Shown here piece after piece: positions 23,135 to 33,832 of a stretch of 33,853 nucleotides of DNA. The stretch covers positions 1 through 33,853 of the forward strand of contig JACRGQ010000073.1 of NCBI GenBank assembly GCA_016217735.1, read 5' to 3'. The translations under genes were made by a program, and so were the position numbers. A model generated the notes under the pieces. That model saw only the letters and a program-made list of their open reading frames with translations, did no database searches and had not been told where the DNA came from. Numbering within the stretch: position 1 is the first letter of the stretch; each line of letters starts with the position of its first letter. The stretch comes from Nitrospinota bacterium. Lineage in GTDB: Bacteria > Nitrospinota_A > UBA7883 > JACRGQ01.

Positions 23135-23596
23135 ATGAAAATATCCACCAAAGGACACTATGCGGTTCAGGCGTTGGTCGATCTCGCCGTTCAGCCGGCC
23201 GGTTCGCCGGTTTCGCTGGCCAGCATTTCGGCCCGGCAGGACATTTCCCTCAACTACCTTGAGCAGCTTTTCCTGAAACTGCGCAAAGCGGAACTGGTGA
23301 AAAGCGTGCGCGGCCCCGGCGGCGGCTATCTGCTCGGCAAGGAGCCGTCGCAGATCAGCATCGGCGAGATTTTCGAGGCGGTGGACGAAAACATCATCCT
23401 TTCCGACTGTGTCGACGATACGGCGCAATCGGCCTGCAGCAAGACGCAAAACTGCCTGACGCAGCTCCTCTGGAGCCGCATCACCAGTTCGCTCAAAAAA
23501 ACGCTCTACTCCATCTCCTTGGCGGAAGTCTCCAGCGAAACCCTTGGCGCCGCCGGCGTTTCCAACGACAAACCGAGCTTTATTTACCAGCTCTGA
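23135..23596 (+). CDS. Rrf2-family regulator with putative Fe-S ligands (IscR/NsrR-like)
   Basis: A 153-residue winged-helix regulator starting MKISTKGHYAVQALVDLAV, the family hallmark. The ATG at 23105 is in frame but adds ten unusual residues, so 23135 is preferred. The recognition part is ISLNYLEQLFLKLRKAELVKSVRGPGGGY. Cysteines C92, C101 and C107 (spacing x8, x5) lie where IscR and NsrR hold a 2Fe-2S or 4Fe-4S cluster, so the protein may sense iron-sulfur status, nitric oxide or oxygen. It ends four bp before dnaA, so the two are almost certainly cotranscribed. No iscS or other Fe-S assembly gene is adjacent. Its sensed signal and targets are unknown. Confidence 0.88.
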   Translation: MKISTKGHYAVQALVDLAVQPAGSPVSLASISARQDISLNYLEQLFLKLRKAELVKSVRGPGGGYLLGKEPSQISIGEIFEAVDENIILSDCVDDTAQSACSKTQNCLTQLLWSRITSSLKKTLYSISLAEVSSETLGAAGVSNDKPSFIYQL

Positions 23597-23600
23597 TTCC

Positions 23601-24915
23601 ATGCAAAACTTCTGGGATAACTGCAAAAAAGAGCTTGAGCGGCGCATCGACCCGCACAACTTCATTTCGCACATCGAGCCGATCACCATCGCCGCCATCA
23701 CCGACGACGAGGTTACGCTCACGGTGCCGTCGGCGTTTTCGCAGGGATGGATAGAACGCAACCACCTGCGGGACATCGCCGAGGCGGTCAGCCGCGGCGC
23801 CGGCGGCGAGCGGAAGATCCTTTTCACCGTTTCCGCCGCCCGGACAAAAGAGGCGCGCGCCCCGATCCCGGTGAAAGCGAAACAGCGCAAAGCGGCGGCT
23901 CCCGTCCGGCTCAACCCCCTCTACACCTTCAAGACGTTTGTTCGCGGCAAGAGCAACGAATTCGCCTACGCGTCGTCGTTGCAGTCCGCCCTGAACCCCG
24001 GCACGAAGTACAATCCGCTTTACATCTACGGCGGCGTCGGTCTGGGGAAAACCCACCTGCTGCAGTCGATCAGCCAGTTCATCCTCGACAAACACCCCGA
24101 TTGGAGCGTCCTTTATCTTTCGTCCGACCAGTTTGTGACGCAGATGATCTCCCGTATGCAAAAAGGGCAGATGGAGGAATTCCGGAACACCTTCCGCAAC
24201 CTCGACGTGCTGCTTATCGACGACATCCAGTTCATCGCCGGGAAGCCCGCGACGCAGGAGGAGTTTTTCCACACGTTCAACGAGCTGTTCCACGCCGGCA
24301 AACAGATCGTCATCACCAGCGACCAGTTCCCCAAAGACATCAAAAAACTTGAAGACCGCCTCAGGAGCCGTTTCGCTTCCGGCCTGATCGCCGACATACA
24401 GCCCCCCGACCTGGAGACCAAGATCGCCATCATCCGCACCAAGGCGGAGGTCAACGGCTACAAGCTGCCGGAGGACGTGATCCACTTCCTGGCGGAAACG
24501 ATCAAATCGAACGTCCGCGAGCTGGAAGGGTGCATGGCCCGCGTGGTCGCATTTTCATCGCTCAAGGGGGTGCCAATCGATCTCGTGCTCGCCCGCGACG
24601 TGCTGCACGACGTTTACTCGAACGCGCAGAAACACATCGGCATTCCGCAGATACAAAAGGCGGTGACCGAGTATTTCGGGCTGAAACCGAACGACCTCAA
24701 ATCGAAAAACCGGAGCCGCAACATGACGGTGCCGCGGCAGATAGCCATGTATCTCTGCCGCGAGGTTACCGACGAATCCTTGCCGCAAATTGGCAAGGTT
24801 TTTGGGGGGCGCGATCACAGCACAGTTATCCACGCCCACCAGAAAATAAAGAAGGAAGTTGAGACTAACACCAAGATTTGCAGCGACATAACCGCTGTAA
24901 AAAAAATGCTGGAAT

Positions 24916-24920
<5 letters not shown>
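23601..24920 (+). CDS. dnaA: Chromosomal replication initiator DnaA
   Basis: A 439-residue DnaA. Domain I is residues about 1-85 (NFWDNCKKELERRI at the start). The AAA+ domain has Walker A GGVGLGKTHLLQ and Walker B LLIDDIQFIAGK. Domain IV ends with the DNA-binding signature GGRDHSTVIHAHQKI. It melts oriC DNA on binding DnaA boxes. The start at ATG 23601 is four bases after the Rrf2 stop. A DnaA box word (TTATCCACG, 24827-24835) falls inside its signature coding region and another variant box spans its stop codon. gyrB follows directly after 182 bp; dnaN and recF, which often stand in between, are absent here. Confidence 0.98.
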
Positions 24921-27487
<2,567 letters not shown>

Positions 27488-27558
27488 AGGGCGGATTGGC
27501 AGCCGCTTGAATTTATCGATGTCGACATATTCCCTGAATGGCGTTGCCATGCGTTCGC

Positions 27559-28293
27559 CTAAAACTTCATCCGCTTGAAGAGGCGTTCGGGGAGGTGGAT
27601 GAAAATCCACATGATGAATTTCCAATAGGCGGGCGTGTATAAAACGTCCCCCCCCTTTTGCTGGGCGCGGAAAATATCGCGCGCCACTTTTTCCGGGCTG
27701 GATATAAGCCAGCGGGGAAAAGAAATTCCGGCGGTCATCTTGGTCGCCACGAATCCGGGCTTCACGGTGAGCACGCGCACGCCGCTGGATGCAAGCCGGT
27801 TGCGCAGGCCGGAGAGATACGCGGAGAACGCCGCTTTTGCCGCGCTGTAAAAGTAGTGCCTGTGAAAACCCCTCTGCCCCATCACCGAACCGACGCCGAC
27901 GATGAAGCCGGATTTTTCTTTCTCGTAGCAGTCGGCGGCGATATTGAGAATGGAAACGGGGCCGACAAAATTGATCTGGATGATTTTGGAAACTTCTTCC
28001 ATATCGCCTGTTGCAAGCTGGTGATCGCCAAGGTAGCCGCCGATGCAGATGACAATCGACGGCCGCGGATCGAGACGGTGAAAGAATTTTTCGTGGCCGT
28101 TGAAATAGAGAAGATCAAAGGAGAGAGCCTTCGCCTCGATGCCGTAGAGGGATTTAAGGCGGGCGCAATCTTCGGCCAAGAGGGCGGGCTGCGGATCGGC
28201 AAGGTAGAGATTGTAACCGGCGGCGGCGTACTCACGCGCGAGAGGGCGGGCGATATCGGACATCGCGCCGAGGATCAAGACGTAGCCTTTCAT
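27559..28293 (-). CDS. Short-chain dehydrogenase/reductase
   Basis: A 244-residue SDR. The nucleotide motif is shifted but clear (LILGAMSDIARPLAREYAA), the catalytic serine is in GVGSVMGQRG, and the YxxxK pair is in YFYSAAKAAF. A PGFVATKM segment follows as in classical SDRs. The C-terminus (YWKFIMWIFIHLPERLFKRMKF) is hydrophobic and basic and may touch the membrane. It resembles the DprE2-like group of NAD(P) reductases that act on decaprenyl-phosphate sugars, but the substrate is not shown. It converges with gyrB, leaving 71 bp between their ends. Confidence 0.83.
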   Translation of the reverse strand: MKGYVLILGAMSDIARPLAREYAAAGYNLYLADPQPALLAEDCARLKSLYGIEAKALSFDLLYFNGHEKFFHRLDPRPSIVICIGGYLGDHQLATGDMEEVSKIIQINFVGPVSILNIAADCYEKEKSGFIVGVGSVMGQRGFHRHYFYSAAKAAFSAYLSGLRNRLASSGVRVLTVKPGFVATKMTAGISFPRWLISSPEKVARDIFRAQQKGGDVLYTPAYWKFIMWIFIHLPERLFKRMKF

Positions 28294-28317
28294 GCTTTGC
28301 TATCCCTCAAATAGGGG

Positions 28318-28338
28318 AAAAAGGGGCACAAAAGCCCC
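28318..28338 (-). terminator. Intrinsic terminator after parB
   Basis: On the minus strand the stem GGGGC/GCCCC (28338-28323, loop of six) is followed by a T run (28322-28318). It lies about 85 bp after the parB stop, between parB and the SDR, so it likely ends the parA-parB transcript. Confidence 0.65.
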
Positions 28339-28421
28339 AAAAATAAGCAATTAAAACAAAGAGTTGTAAACTGAAATTTGGCCGCAAGCATTGCCGCAAT
28401 TCCTGCAAATGCTCCAAACGG

Positions 28422-29264
28422 CTATATTCGCTCCAAGTGCTCCAAAATCCGGTCTAAATCGTCCTGATTGTAGTACTCGAACGTGAGGGTGCCGCCCCCT
28501 TTCCGGTTCGGTTTCAACGTGACCTTGGTGGAGAGCTTTTTCTGGAGCGAGTCGATGAACGAGCGGACGTTCGGATCCAGCTCAATCTTCGTTTTTGCGG
28601 CGGCCGATCTTTTTTTCGCGGTTTTTGATTCCACGTCGCGCACGTTGAGGCCGAGCTGGAGTATCTGCGTCCGCATCTCCATCATGGCGGCTTCGGTATC
28701 GCACGCCAGCAGCGCGCGGGCGTGCCCCATCGTCAGGCGGCCGGTTTCGATATCGGCTTGGATGTCGCGCGGCAGGTTGAGCAGCCGCAGGGTGTTCGCC
28801 ACGGTCGGGCGCTGTTTGCCGACTTTTTTCGCCACCATCTCCTGCGTGAGCTTGAATTCGTCCATCAGCATCTTGTAGGCCTTCGCCTCTTCGATGGGGT
28901 TGAGCTCTTCCCGCTGGATGTTTTCGACGATGGCCATTTCCAGCGCTTCCGCGTTCTGCACCGACTTGATGATGGCCGGTATCGCGGCCATGCCGAGCAT
29001 TTTAGCCGCGCGGAACCGGCGTTCGCCCGCTATCAGCTCGTACCCGTTATCCACTTTGTGTACGATGACCGGCTGGATGAGGCCGTTCTCCTTGATGGAA
29101 GCGGCCAGCTCTTTCAGCGCTTCGTCTTTAAAGGAGAGGCGGGGCTGATAGCGGTTTGCCACGATGTCCGCAAGCGGTATTTCGCTCACGCGGGGGGCGT
29201 TCATTTTTCCCTGATCGGGCAGGAGGGCCGAAAGCCCCTTGCCGAGCGCTTTTCTGTGAATCAT
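28422..29264 (-). CDS. parB: Chromosome partitioning protein ParB
   Basis: A 280-residue ParB. The N-terminal ALGKGLSALLP is typical of chromosomal ParB. The CTP-binding box GERRFRAAKMLG, the ENIQREELNPIEEA segment and the KKVGKQRPTVANTLRLLNLP helix-turn-helix follow, then a C-terminal dimer part after residue 215. It loads at parS, slides along DNA and works with ParA to separate the new origins. It is nine bp after parA in the same operon. Confidence 0.97.
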   Translation of the reverse strand: MIHRKALGKGLSALLPDQGKMNAPRVSEIPLADIVANRYQPRLSFKDEALKELAASIKENGLIQPVIVHKVDNGYELIAGERRFRAAKMLGMAAIPAIIKSVQNAEALEMAIVENIQREELNPIEEAKAYKMLMDEFKLTQEMVAKKVGKQRPTVANTLRLLNLPRDIQADIETGRLTMGHARALLACDTEAAMMEMRTQILQLGLNVRDVESKTAKKRSAAAKTKIELDPNVRSFIDSLQKKLSTKVTLKPNRKGGGTLTFEYYNQDDLDRILEHLERI

Positions 29265-29272
29265 CGGGTTTA

Positions 29273-30079
29273 TTAATGCTCCGTTACGGCGAGGCCGCTG
29301 TTTTTCAGCGCTTCGAAATAGCTTTTTCTGCGGGTGATGATCTCCCGCGCGAGATCAACATAGGCATCGGCGCCTTTTGATTTCGTATCGTAGAGTGAAA
29401 TCGGCAGGCCGTGGCTGGGCGCCTCGGAAAGCCTGATGTTCCGGGGAATCACAGTTTCAAAAACATGGCTGGTGAAATTCTTCTTTATTTCGTCAATCAC
29501 CTGGTTGGAAAGCGAAGTCCGCTTGTCATACATGGTGAAAAGCAGCCCCTCTATCTCCAGCGACGGGTTGTAAGAATCGCGTATCCTATTGATAGTATTC
29601 ATCAATTTGCCAAGACCTTCAAGCGCGAAGTACTCCGTCTGCAGCGGGATGAGAACGGAATCGGAGGCTACCAGCGCGTTGATGGTAAGGAAGCCGAGCG
29701 CCGGCGGACAGTCTATAAGGATAAAATCGAATTTGTCCCGCAGGGTATTGAGTATCCCCTTCAGGCGGTAGTGGGCGTTTGCGTAGGTGGAAAGCTCGAT
29801 CTCCGCCGCGGCGAGGTTGATATCCGAAGAGAGGACATGGAGGTTGTCCACGATGGTCGGCTTGATGCAGCCGTTGTCGGCATTTTCTTCGACAAGGGCG
29901 GTATAAATGGTGTTTTCCGCGTTTGGATCAAGGCCCAGGCCAGAGGTTGTATTTGCCTGCGGGTCGATATCTATGATGAGGGTTCTTTTTCCCGACAAGG
30001 CGAGGCAAGCGCCGAGGTTGATGGCGGTGGTTGTTTTGCCAACCCCGCCCTTCTGATTGGAAATTGCTATGGTGAGCAT
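29273..30079 (-). CDS. parA: Chromosome partitioning ATPase ParA (Soj)
   Basis: A 268-residue deviant Walker ATPase. The P-loop is ISNQKGGVGKTTTAINLGA and the Walker B-like region is LIDCPPALGFLTINAL. It is of the short chromosomal Soj type without an N-terminal DNA-binding domain. It moves ParB-bound origins and in some bacteria also acts on DnaA. The two parS sites lie about 160-215 bp upstream, between it and the ispH-ubiA gene. Confidence 0.97.
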   Translation of the reverse strand: MLTIAISNQKGGVGKTTTAINLGACLALSGKRTLIIDIDPQANTTSGLGLDPNAENTIYTALVEENADNGCIKPTIVDNLHVLSSDINLAAAEIELSTYANAHYRLKGILNTLRDKFDFILIDCPPALGFLTINALVASDSVLIPLQTEYFALEGLGKLMNTINRIRDSYNPSLEIEGLLFTMYDKRTSLSNQVIDEIKKNFTSHVFETVIPRNIRLSEAPSHGLPISLYDTKSKGADAYVDLAREIITRRKSYFEALKNSGLAVTEH

Positions 30080-30168
30080 TGGTGAGAAGTGTAGCAGGTG
30101 GGCATGGGCGCGGCAAGCTGAAATTGTGCTTTGAGATTTTCCCCCTCATTGATCCTCTTGCCCGGTAG

Positions 30169-30188
30169 AGGCGACATTCTTGTCGCCT
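30169..30188. repeat. Hairpin AGGCGACA-4-TGTCGCCT
   Basis: Perfect 8-bp arms, AGGCGACA (30169-30176) and TGTCGCCT (30181-30188), close a four-base loop. The hairpin near the right end (33712-33731) has the same GCGACA/TGTCGC core and loop length, so this may be a dispersed repeat of the genome. Confidence 0.5.
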
Positions 30189-30240
30189 AAGCAAAATCGG
30201 CGGCAGGACAGCGGGAGCAAGCTATGGAATTCGGGATAAA

Positions 30241-30256
30241 TGTTCCACGTGGAACA
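30241..30256. promoter_or_regulatory. parS: parS centromere site 1
   Basis: TGTTCCACGTGGAACA is a perfect 16-bp palindrome and differs by only a base pair or so per arm from the parS consensus TGTTTCACGTGAAACA. It lies upstream of parA, where ParB is expected to load. Confidence 0.92.
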
Positions 30257-30278
30257 TTGTTTTGAGAATCAAAGGGAT

Positions 30279-30294
30279 TGTTCCACGTGGAACA
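30279..30294. promoter_or_regulatory. parS: parS centromere site 2
   Basis: A second identical TGTTCCACGTGGAACA, extended to a 20-bp palindrome (30277-30296). It is 38 bp from the first and about 13 bp past the stop codon of the ispH-ubiA gene. Confidence 0.92.
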
Positions 30295-30306
30295 ATTCTG
30301 GGGTGG

Positions 30307-32004
30307 TCATGCAAGCAGGTATATCGTCAGGCCAATGATGAAATAAGGCATATCAAGGAAGAAATCGAACTTGGCGGAATGGATCCAAACCTTATTTTCG
30401 TTATAGTAAACAAAGCCGAGCAGGTAGGCCACACCCAGCAGATACGCTGCCATGAGGGATCCCCTGCTCCCCATCAACAGATCGATTATGCAGATAATGG
30501 AAATTCCTAATAGTACGCCGTACAGGGTCTTTTTCGCGTGTTCTTTTCCCACCAGCATCGGCATAACCTCTTTTCCGATAACCTGATCGGCATAAATATC
30601 GCGTATATCGAACAGGACAGATCGCGTATACGCTATGCCGAAGGTAATTAAGATGGGGAAGGTAATATCCTTCCCCTGTTTGGCGCTTATGTACGTCAAG
30701 ACCACAGTTATCATCACCCAAGCCAAGCTGACAAAAATGTCCTTTGAAGCGGGGATGTCTTTTAACCGCACAAATAACCTGAACCGCCCCCTGTCTATTC
30801 CATAAGTGGCGCCGAATCCGACAACCGCCAGATAGACCGCCAGCGTTGGCAATCCGAGTTTGAATGAAAGAATCAGCCCGGCCGCCAATGCGGCGACGGC
30901 GACACCCCAAAAAAGGGAATTATATTTGAGGTGGTAGTAGTACTTTCTGATTTGGCTTTTTTGAATCTCTTTTGGCCGCAAAAGCTGGTTTGTGAGATAG
31001 GTTGCGGCTATCGCGCAGAAAGCCGCTCCCACTATCAGCGGGTTCGGCTTTTCCCGGAGCATAATCATATTGGCATAGGTAAGCATCGCCCCGCCGGCGG
31101 CGAGAAAGAGGTTGCTTTTGACGAAAAACCCCAGTATTTCGATGTAAAACGGCTTGCGCTGCTCTTTGATGCCGGCGAGTTTCGCCACCACCGCGTCGAT
31201 GATCCACTTCGGGGTGGAAGCGCCGGCGGTGACCCCTATGCGCCGATATTTAGAGAGATCGGCCAAGTCGAGCTCGTCATCCGTTTCTATGTGATATGCG
31301 TCAAGACCATGTTCTTTCGCTATGGCCGCAAGCCGGGTTGTGTTGGCGGAATTTTTCCCGCCCACGATAACCATGGCATCGACTTCCTTCGCAAGCCGGA
31401 TCACCTCGCTCTGCCGCTCGTCGGTGGCTTCGCAGATGGTATCCCCTATTTCGATGCCGCGGCATTTTTCCCTGAAGTACCTGGTTATGGCGGTGTAGTT
31501 TTCGATATCGCAGGTTGTTTGGGCGGCGACAAAGACTTTATCGAAATCCGGCAGTTTTTTGGCCTCTTCGAGGGATGCAACGACGTATACCGGCGTTTCC
31601 GCGAATCCTTTCAAGCCGGTCACTTCGGCATGGCCGTCATCGCCGACGATCACCACCGTATAGCCTTTGCGGGAGTATTTGCGGATCATTCCCTGAACCT
31701 TGGCGACCAAGGGGCATGTTGCATCGCTTATTTTCAGCCCGTGGCGCTTTAAGTCTTCCCTCTTTTGCGGGGTGATGCCGTGCGTCCGGATGATAACTTC
31801 GCTCCCCGGCTGGAGCTTGTCCAGATCGGTTTCCACATGGATGTTCTTGCTTTCCAGCAGTTTTATCAGTTGCGGGTTGTGGATGAGCGGGCCGTAGGTG
31901 TAGACCTCTTTGTTCTTGCCGCGCGCCGATTCCAGCGTGATGTCGATAGCCCGCTTTACCCCCCAGCAAAAGCCGGCGGTTTTTGCCAATTTAATCTCTG
32001 CCAT
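30307..32004 (-). CDS. ispH: IspH fused to a UbiA-like membrane prenyltransferase domain
   Basis: A 565-residue fusion. Residues 1-283 are IspH, which makes IPP and DMAPP in the last MEP step: Fe-S cysteines C13 (GFCWGV), C97 (DATCPLV) and C191 (DTICEATDERQ), histidines H42, H75 and H125, and E127 in GHAEVTG. Residues about 284-565 are hydrophobic with about eight membrane helices and look like UbiA: the second Asp motif is clear (D466-x2-D469-x3-D473 in LFDIRDIYADQ). The first Asp-rich motif is not: TYLTNQLLRPKEI has none of the usual aspartates. So the domain may be catalytically weak or use a different substrate. No frameshift or stop divides the two parts. The start follows the AAAAGATGG of the leader. 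Confidence 0.88.
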   Translation of the reverse strand: MAEIKLAKTAGFCWGVKRAIDITLESARGKNKEVYTYGPLIHNPQLIKLLESKNIHVETDLDKLQPGSEVIIRTHGITPQKREDLKRHGLKISDATCPLVAKVQGMIRKYSRKGYTVVIVGDDGHAEVTGLKGFAETPVYVVASLEEAKKLPDFDKVFVAAQTTCDIENYTAITRYFREKCRGIEIGDTICEATDERQSEVIRLAKEVDAMVIVGGKNSANTTRLAAIAKEHGLDAYHIETDDELDLADLSKYRRIGVTAGASTPKWIIDAVVAKLAGIKEQRKPFYIEILGFFVKSNLFLAAGGAMLTYANMIMLREKPNPLIVGAAFCAIAATYLTNQLLRPKEIQKSQIRKYYYHLKYNSLFWGVAVAALAAGLILSFKLGLPTLAVYLAVVGFGATYGIDRGRFRLFVRLKDIPASKDIFVSLAWVMITVVLTYISAKQGKDITFPILITFGIAYTRSVLFDIRDIYADQVIGKEVMPMLVGKEHAKKTLYGVLLGISIICIIDLLMGSRGSLMAAYLLGVAYLLGFVYYNENKVWIHSAKFDFFLDMPYFIIGLTIYLLA

Positions 32005-32047
32005 CTTTTTATTGTGCCATGCGAGGCAATGCGTGGCAATCCCCCGC

Positions 32048-32089
32048 TTGACTTTCCCGCCCGCGGCGCGGTATAGTTGTCATAACAAC
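32048..32089 (+). promoter_or_regulatory. Promoter and operator of the MarR gene
   Basis: TTGACT (32048-32053) and TATAGT (32072-32077) are 18 bp apart. The palindrome GTTGT-CATA-ACAAC (32076-32089) overlaps the -10 hexamer, so a protein bound there would block transcription. The same pattern lies before the YceI gene, which points to autoregulation by the MarR protein. Confidence 0.62.
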
Positions 32090-32105
32090 CTTAATGGGGG
32101 ATGCG

Positions 32106-32558
32106 ATGAAACAGCCTGTGCCGGCACGCCCTTTGCCGCTGAACGAATCGGCCGGTTTTCTTACCAACAAGGCCGCCCACGCGCTCAAACTGGGCCTCCT
32201 GCGCTCGTTCAAGCTGCGCGGACTCGATGTCACCACCGAGCAATGGGGGGTTCTGAACCTGCTCTTCCATAAAGATGGCCTCACGCAAACCGAGCTTGCC
32301 CGCACCGCAATCAAGGACAAACCGAATATCACCCGCATTCTGGACACGATGGAGAAAAAGAAGCTGGTCGTGAGACAACCCGATCCCAATGACGGCCGCA
32401 CGTTTCGCATCCATCTCACCGGAAAAGGACGGGCTCTTACGCCGGAACTTCTGGAATGCGCCCACGCCACCTTGCGGCAGGCAACCCGCGGGCTTTCTCC
32501 CCGTCAATTGGGGGAGTATCGAACCGCGCTGGAGGTGATTATCAAAAACCTTACATAG
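32106..32558 (+). CDS. MarR-family transcriptional regulator
   Basis: A 150-residue winged-helix protein. The fold is clear in LDVTTEQWGVLNLLFHKDGLTQTELARTA, KPNITRILDTMEKKKLVVRQ and DPNDGRTFRIHLTGKGRAL. MarR proteins are dimers that usually repress and let go when a small molecule or oxidant acts. ATG 32106 follows GGGGGA; a nearer start at 32094 is in frame but less well placed. It likely controls itself and the YceI gene 59 bp downstream through matched operators. The ligand is not visible. Confidence 0.92.
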   Translation: MKQPVPARPLPLNESAGFLTNKAAHALKLGLLRSFKLRGLDVTTEQWGVLNLLFHKDGLTQTELARTAIKDKPNITRILDTMEKKKLVVRQPDPNDGRTFRIHLTGKGRALTPELLECAHATLRQATRGLSPRQLGEYRTALEVIIKNLT

Positions 32559-32575
32559 TCTTTTTTTCGGCTTTT

Positions 32576-32593
32576 TAGTTGTTACAATAACTA
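32576..32593 (+). promoter_or_regulatory. Second MarR-type operator with extended -10, before YceI
   Basis: TAGTTGTTACAATAACTA (32576-32593) has GTTGT-4-ATAAC, one mismatch from the palindrome of the marR promoter with the same spacing. It contains TG-T-TACAAT (32580-32588), a good extended -10 element. This would let the MarR protein directly block the YceI promoter. Confidence 0.55.
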
Positions 32594-32617
32594 TTGTTTA
32601 CGTTTATGGAGGTCATT

Positions 32618-33232
32618 ATGCGTTGCTTTGCCATTCTGTTTCTCCTTCTCTCCGCGCCCGCCGCCGCGGAGCAGCCACTGCCGCCCTCTTCCCCCGCCGC
32701 CGCCTATTCAATCGGACCCAACAGCTCCGCGTCATACGAGGCCTATGCCAAAGTCTTCTTTTTAGTGCCGAACACAATAGGCGGCACGAGCGGCAAGGTC
32801 ACCGGAACCATCAGCCTTGATGGCGCGGTCAACGGCAGGGTCATCATAGACGCGGCTTCATTCACTTCCGGCATCGACAGGCGCGACGCGCATATACGCG
32901 AGATATTGCAAACCGGAACCTATCCCACCATCGTATTCAACCTCATCGCCATCGAGCCGCTTTCACCAAGCGATCCCTCCACCTTTACCGGCGAAAAAAC
33001 CGTGCGGGGAGCCCTAACCATCCGCGGAGTAACCAGAGACGTTTCATTTCCGGTCACTATCAATTTAGAGGGAATGTCATTGGTAATCGACGGCGCGGTG
33101 GAGGTTAAATACACCGACTTCGGCATGGAGCCTCCCACGCTGGGCGGCATAGTGAAACGGGCGGATGACCGGCTCCTTCTCAAGGCGCATCTTGCCGCGT
33201 ACCCCGAAAGGGAGGCATCGGGCAATGAATAA
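32618..33232 (+). CDS. Second periplasmic YceI-family protein
   Basis: A 204-residue exported protein. Residues 1-17 are a signal peptide (MRCFAILFLLLSAPAAA). The mature part has YceI traits: SFTSGIDRRDAHIREIL with the family DxRDxH pattern, and GALTIRGVTRDVSFPVTIN. It should bind amphiphilic lipids in the periplasm. ATG 32618 follows GGAGG and is chosen over earlier in-frame codons. The end overlaps the next gene by eight bases. It is a paralogue of the cluster YceI at 6049 but distinct in sequence. Confidence 0.9.
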   Translation: MRCFAILFLLLSAPAAAEQPLPPSSPAAAYSIGPNSSASYEAYAKVFFLVPNTIGGTSGKVTGTISLDGAVNGRVIIDAASFTSGIDRRDAHIREILQTGTYPTIVFNLIAIEPLSPSDPSTFTGEKTVRGALTIRGVTRDVSFPVTINLEGMSLVIDGAVEVKYTDFGMEPPTLGGIVKRADDRLLLKAHLAAYPEREASGNE

Positions 33233-33698
33233 GTTAACCCGTTATTTTCACCTTATCGGCATGACCTTGTTCCTGGGGAGCATTTTCACATTCATTGTGG
33301 CTTCATCACTCGGCTCCGCCTCCCTTCCGGAACTTCACTTCGCGCGCAAGCTCATCCTTTGTGGAACGCGTTTCCTTACGTTGCCAGGACTGTTTTTAAC
33401 GCTGATAAGCGGCGCATTGGGGATAAAAGGAATGAGGCGCGACGCGCCACGGATTTTGAAGCTGAAAGCCGCGCTTGGTATTTTGATTTTCTTGAACACC
33501 CTGTTTATCATTTATCCCGCCGTCGTGCAGGCGACGGAACTTGCACGATTGTCGAACGAAGCGGGCCAACTGCTTGATGGATACAAGAAGGCGTACTTCA
33601 TCGAATCATCGGCGGGCGCTTTCAATGTTTTGGCCGCACTGACTGCGGCGGCCATCGGTGTAAGGCGGAGAAACGCCGGCTGGCAGGTTGGGAAATAG
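33225..33698 (+). CDS. Four-helix membrane protein, DUF2269-like
   Basis: A 157-residue integral membrane protein. Four helices are visible: about residues 7-25 (FHLIGMTLFLGSIFTFIVA), 50-66, 84-105 and 130-148. It resembles the DUF2269 or CopD-like membrane group and has no catalytic motif I can name. ATG 33225 overlaps the YceI stop, so translation is coupled and the two proteins probably act together at the membrane. YceI genes in other bacteria often pair with a cytochrome b561-like membrane protein; the heme histidines of that group are not clear here. Confidence 0.65.
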   Translation: MNKLTRYFHLIGMTLFLGSIFTFIVASSLGSASLPELHFARKLILCGTRFLTLPGLFLTLISGALGIKGMRRDAPRILKLKAALGILIFLNTLFIIYPAVVQATELARLSNEAGQLLDGYKKAYFIESSAGAFNVLAALTAAAIGVRRRNAGWQVGK

Positions 33699-33711
33699 GA
33701 AAAATTTATGT

Positions 33712-33832
33712 GTGCGACAGGAGTGTCGCACCTTGTATCTTGGAAATCGTAGAATTTCATTAAGTGGAAACCGGGGAAAGCTGTGTCGCACCTAATGGCT
33801 GGGACCATGTTTGGTAGATAAGTTTCCCCGGT
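33712..33832. repeat. Hairpin and inverted repeats at the right end
   Basis: GTGCGACA-4-TGTCGCAC (33712-33731) is a perfect 8-bp hairpin directly after the last gene and could stop transcription. TGTGTCGCACCT recurs at 33782-33793. ACCGGGGAAA near 33770 is matched by TTTCCCCGGT near 33823. No gene is present after 33698, so the end of the window looks like a repeat-rich gap. Confidence 0.5.
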
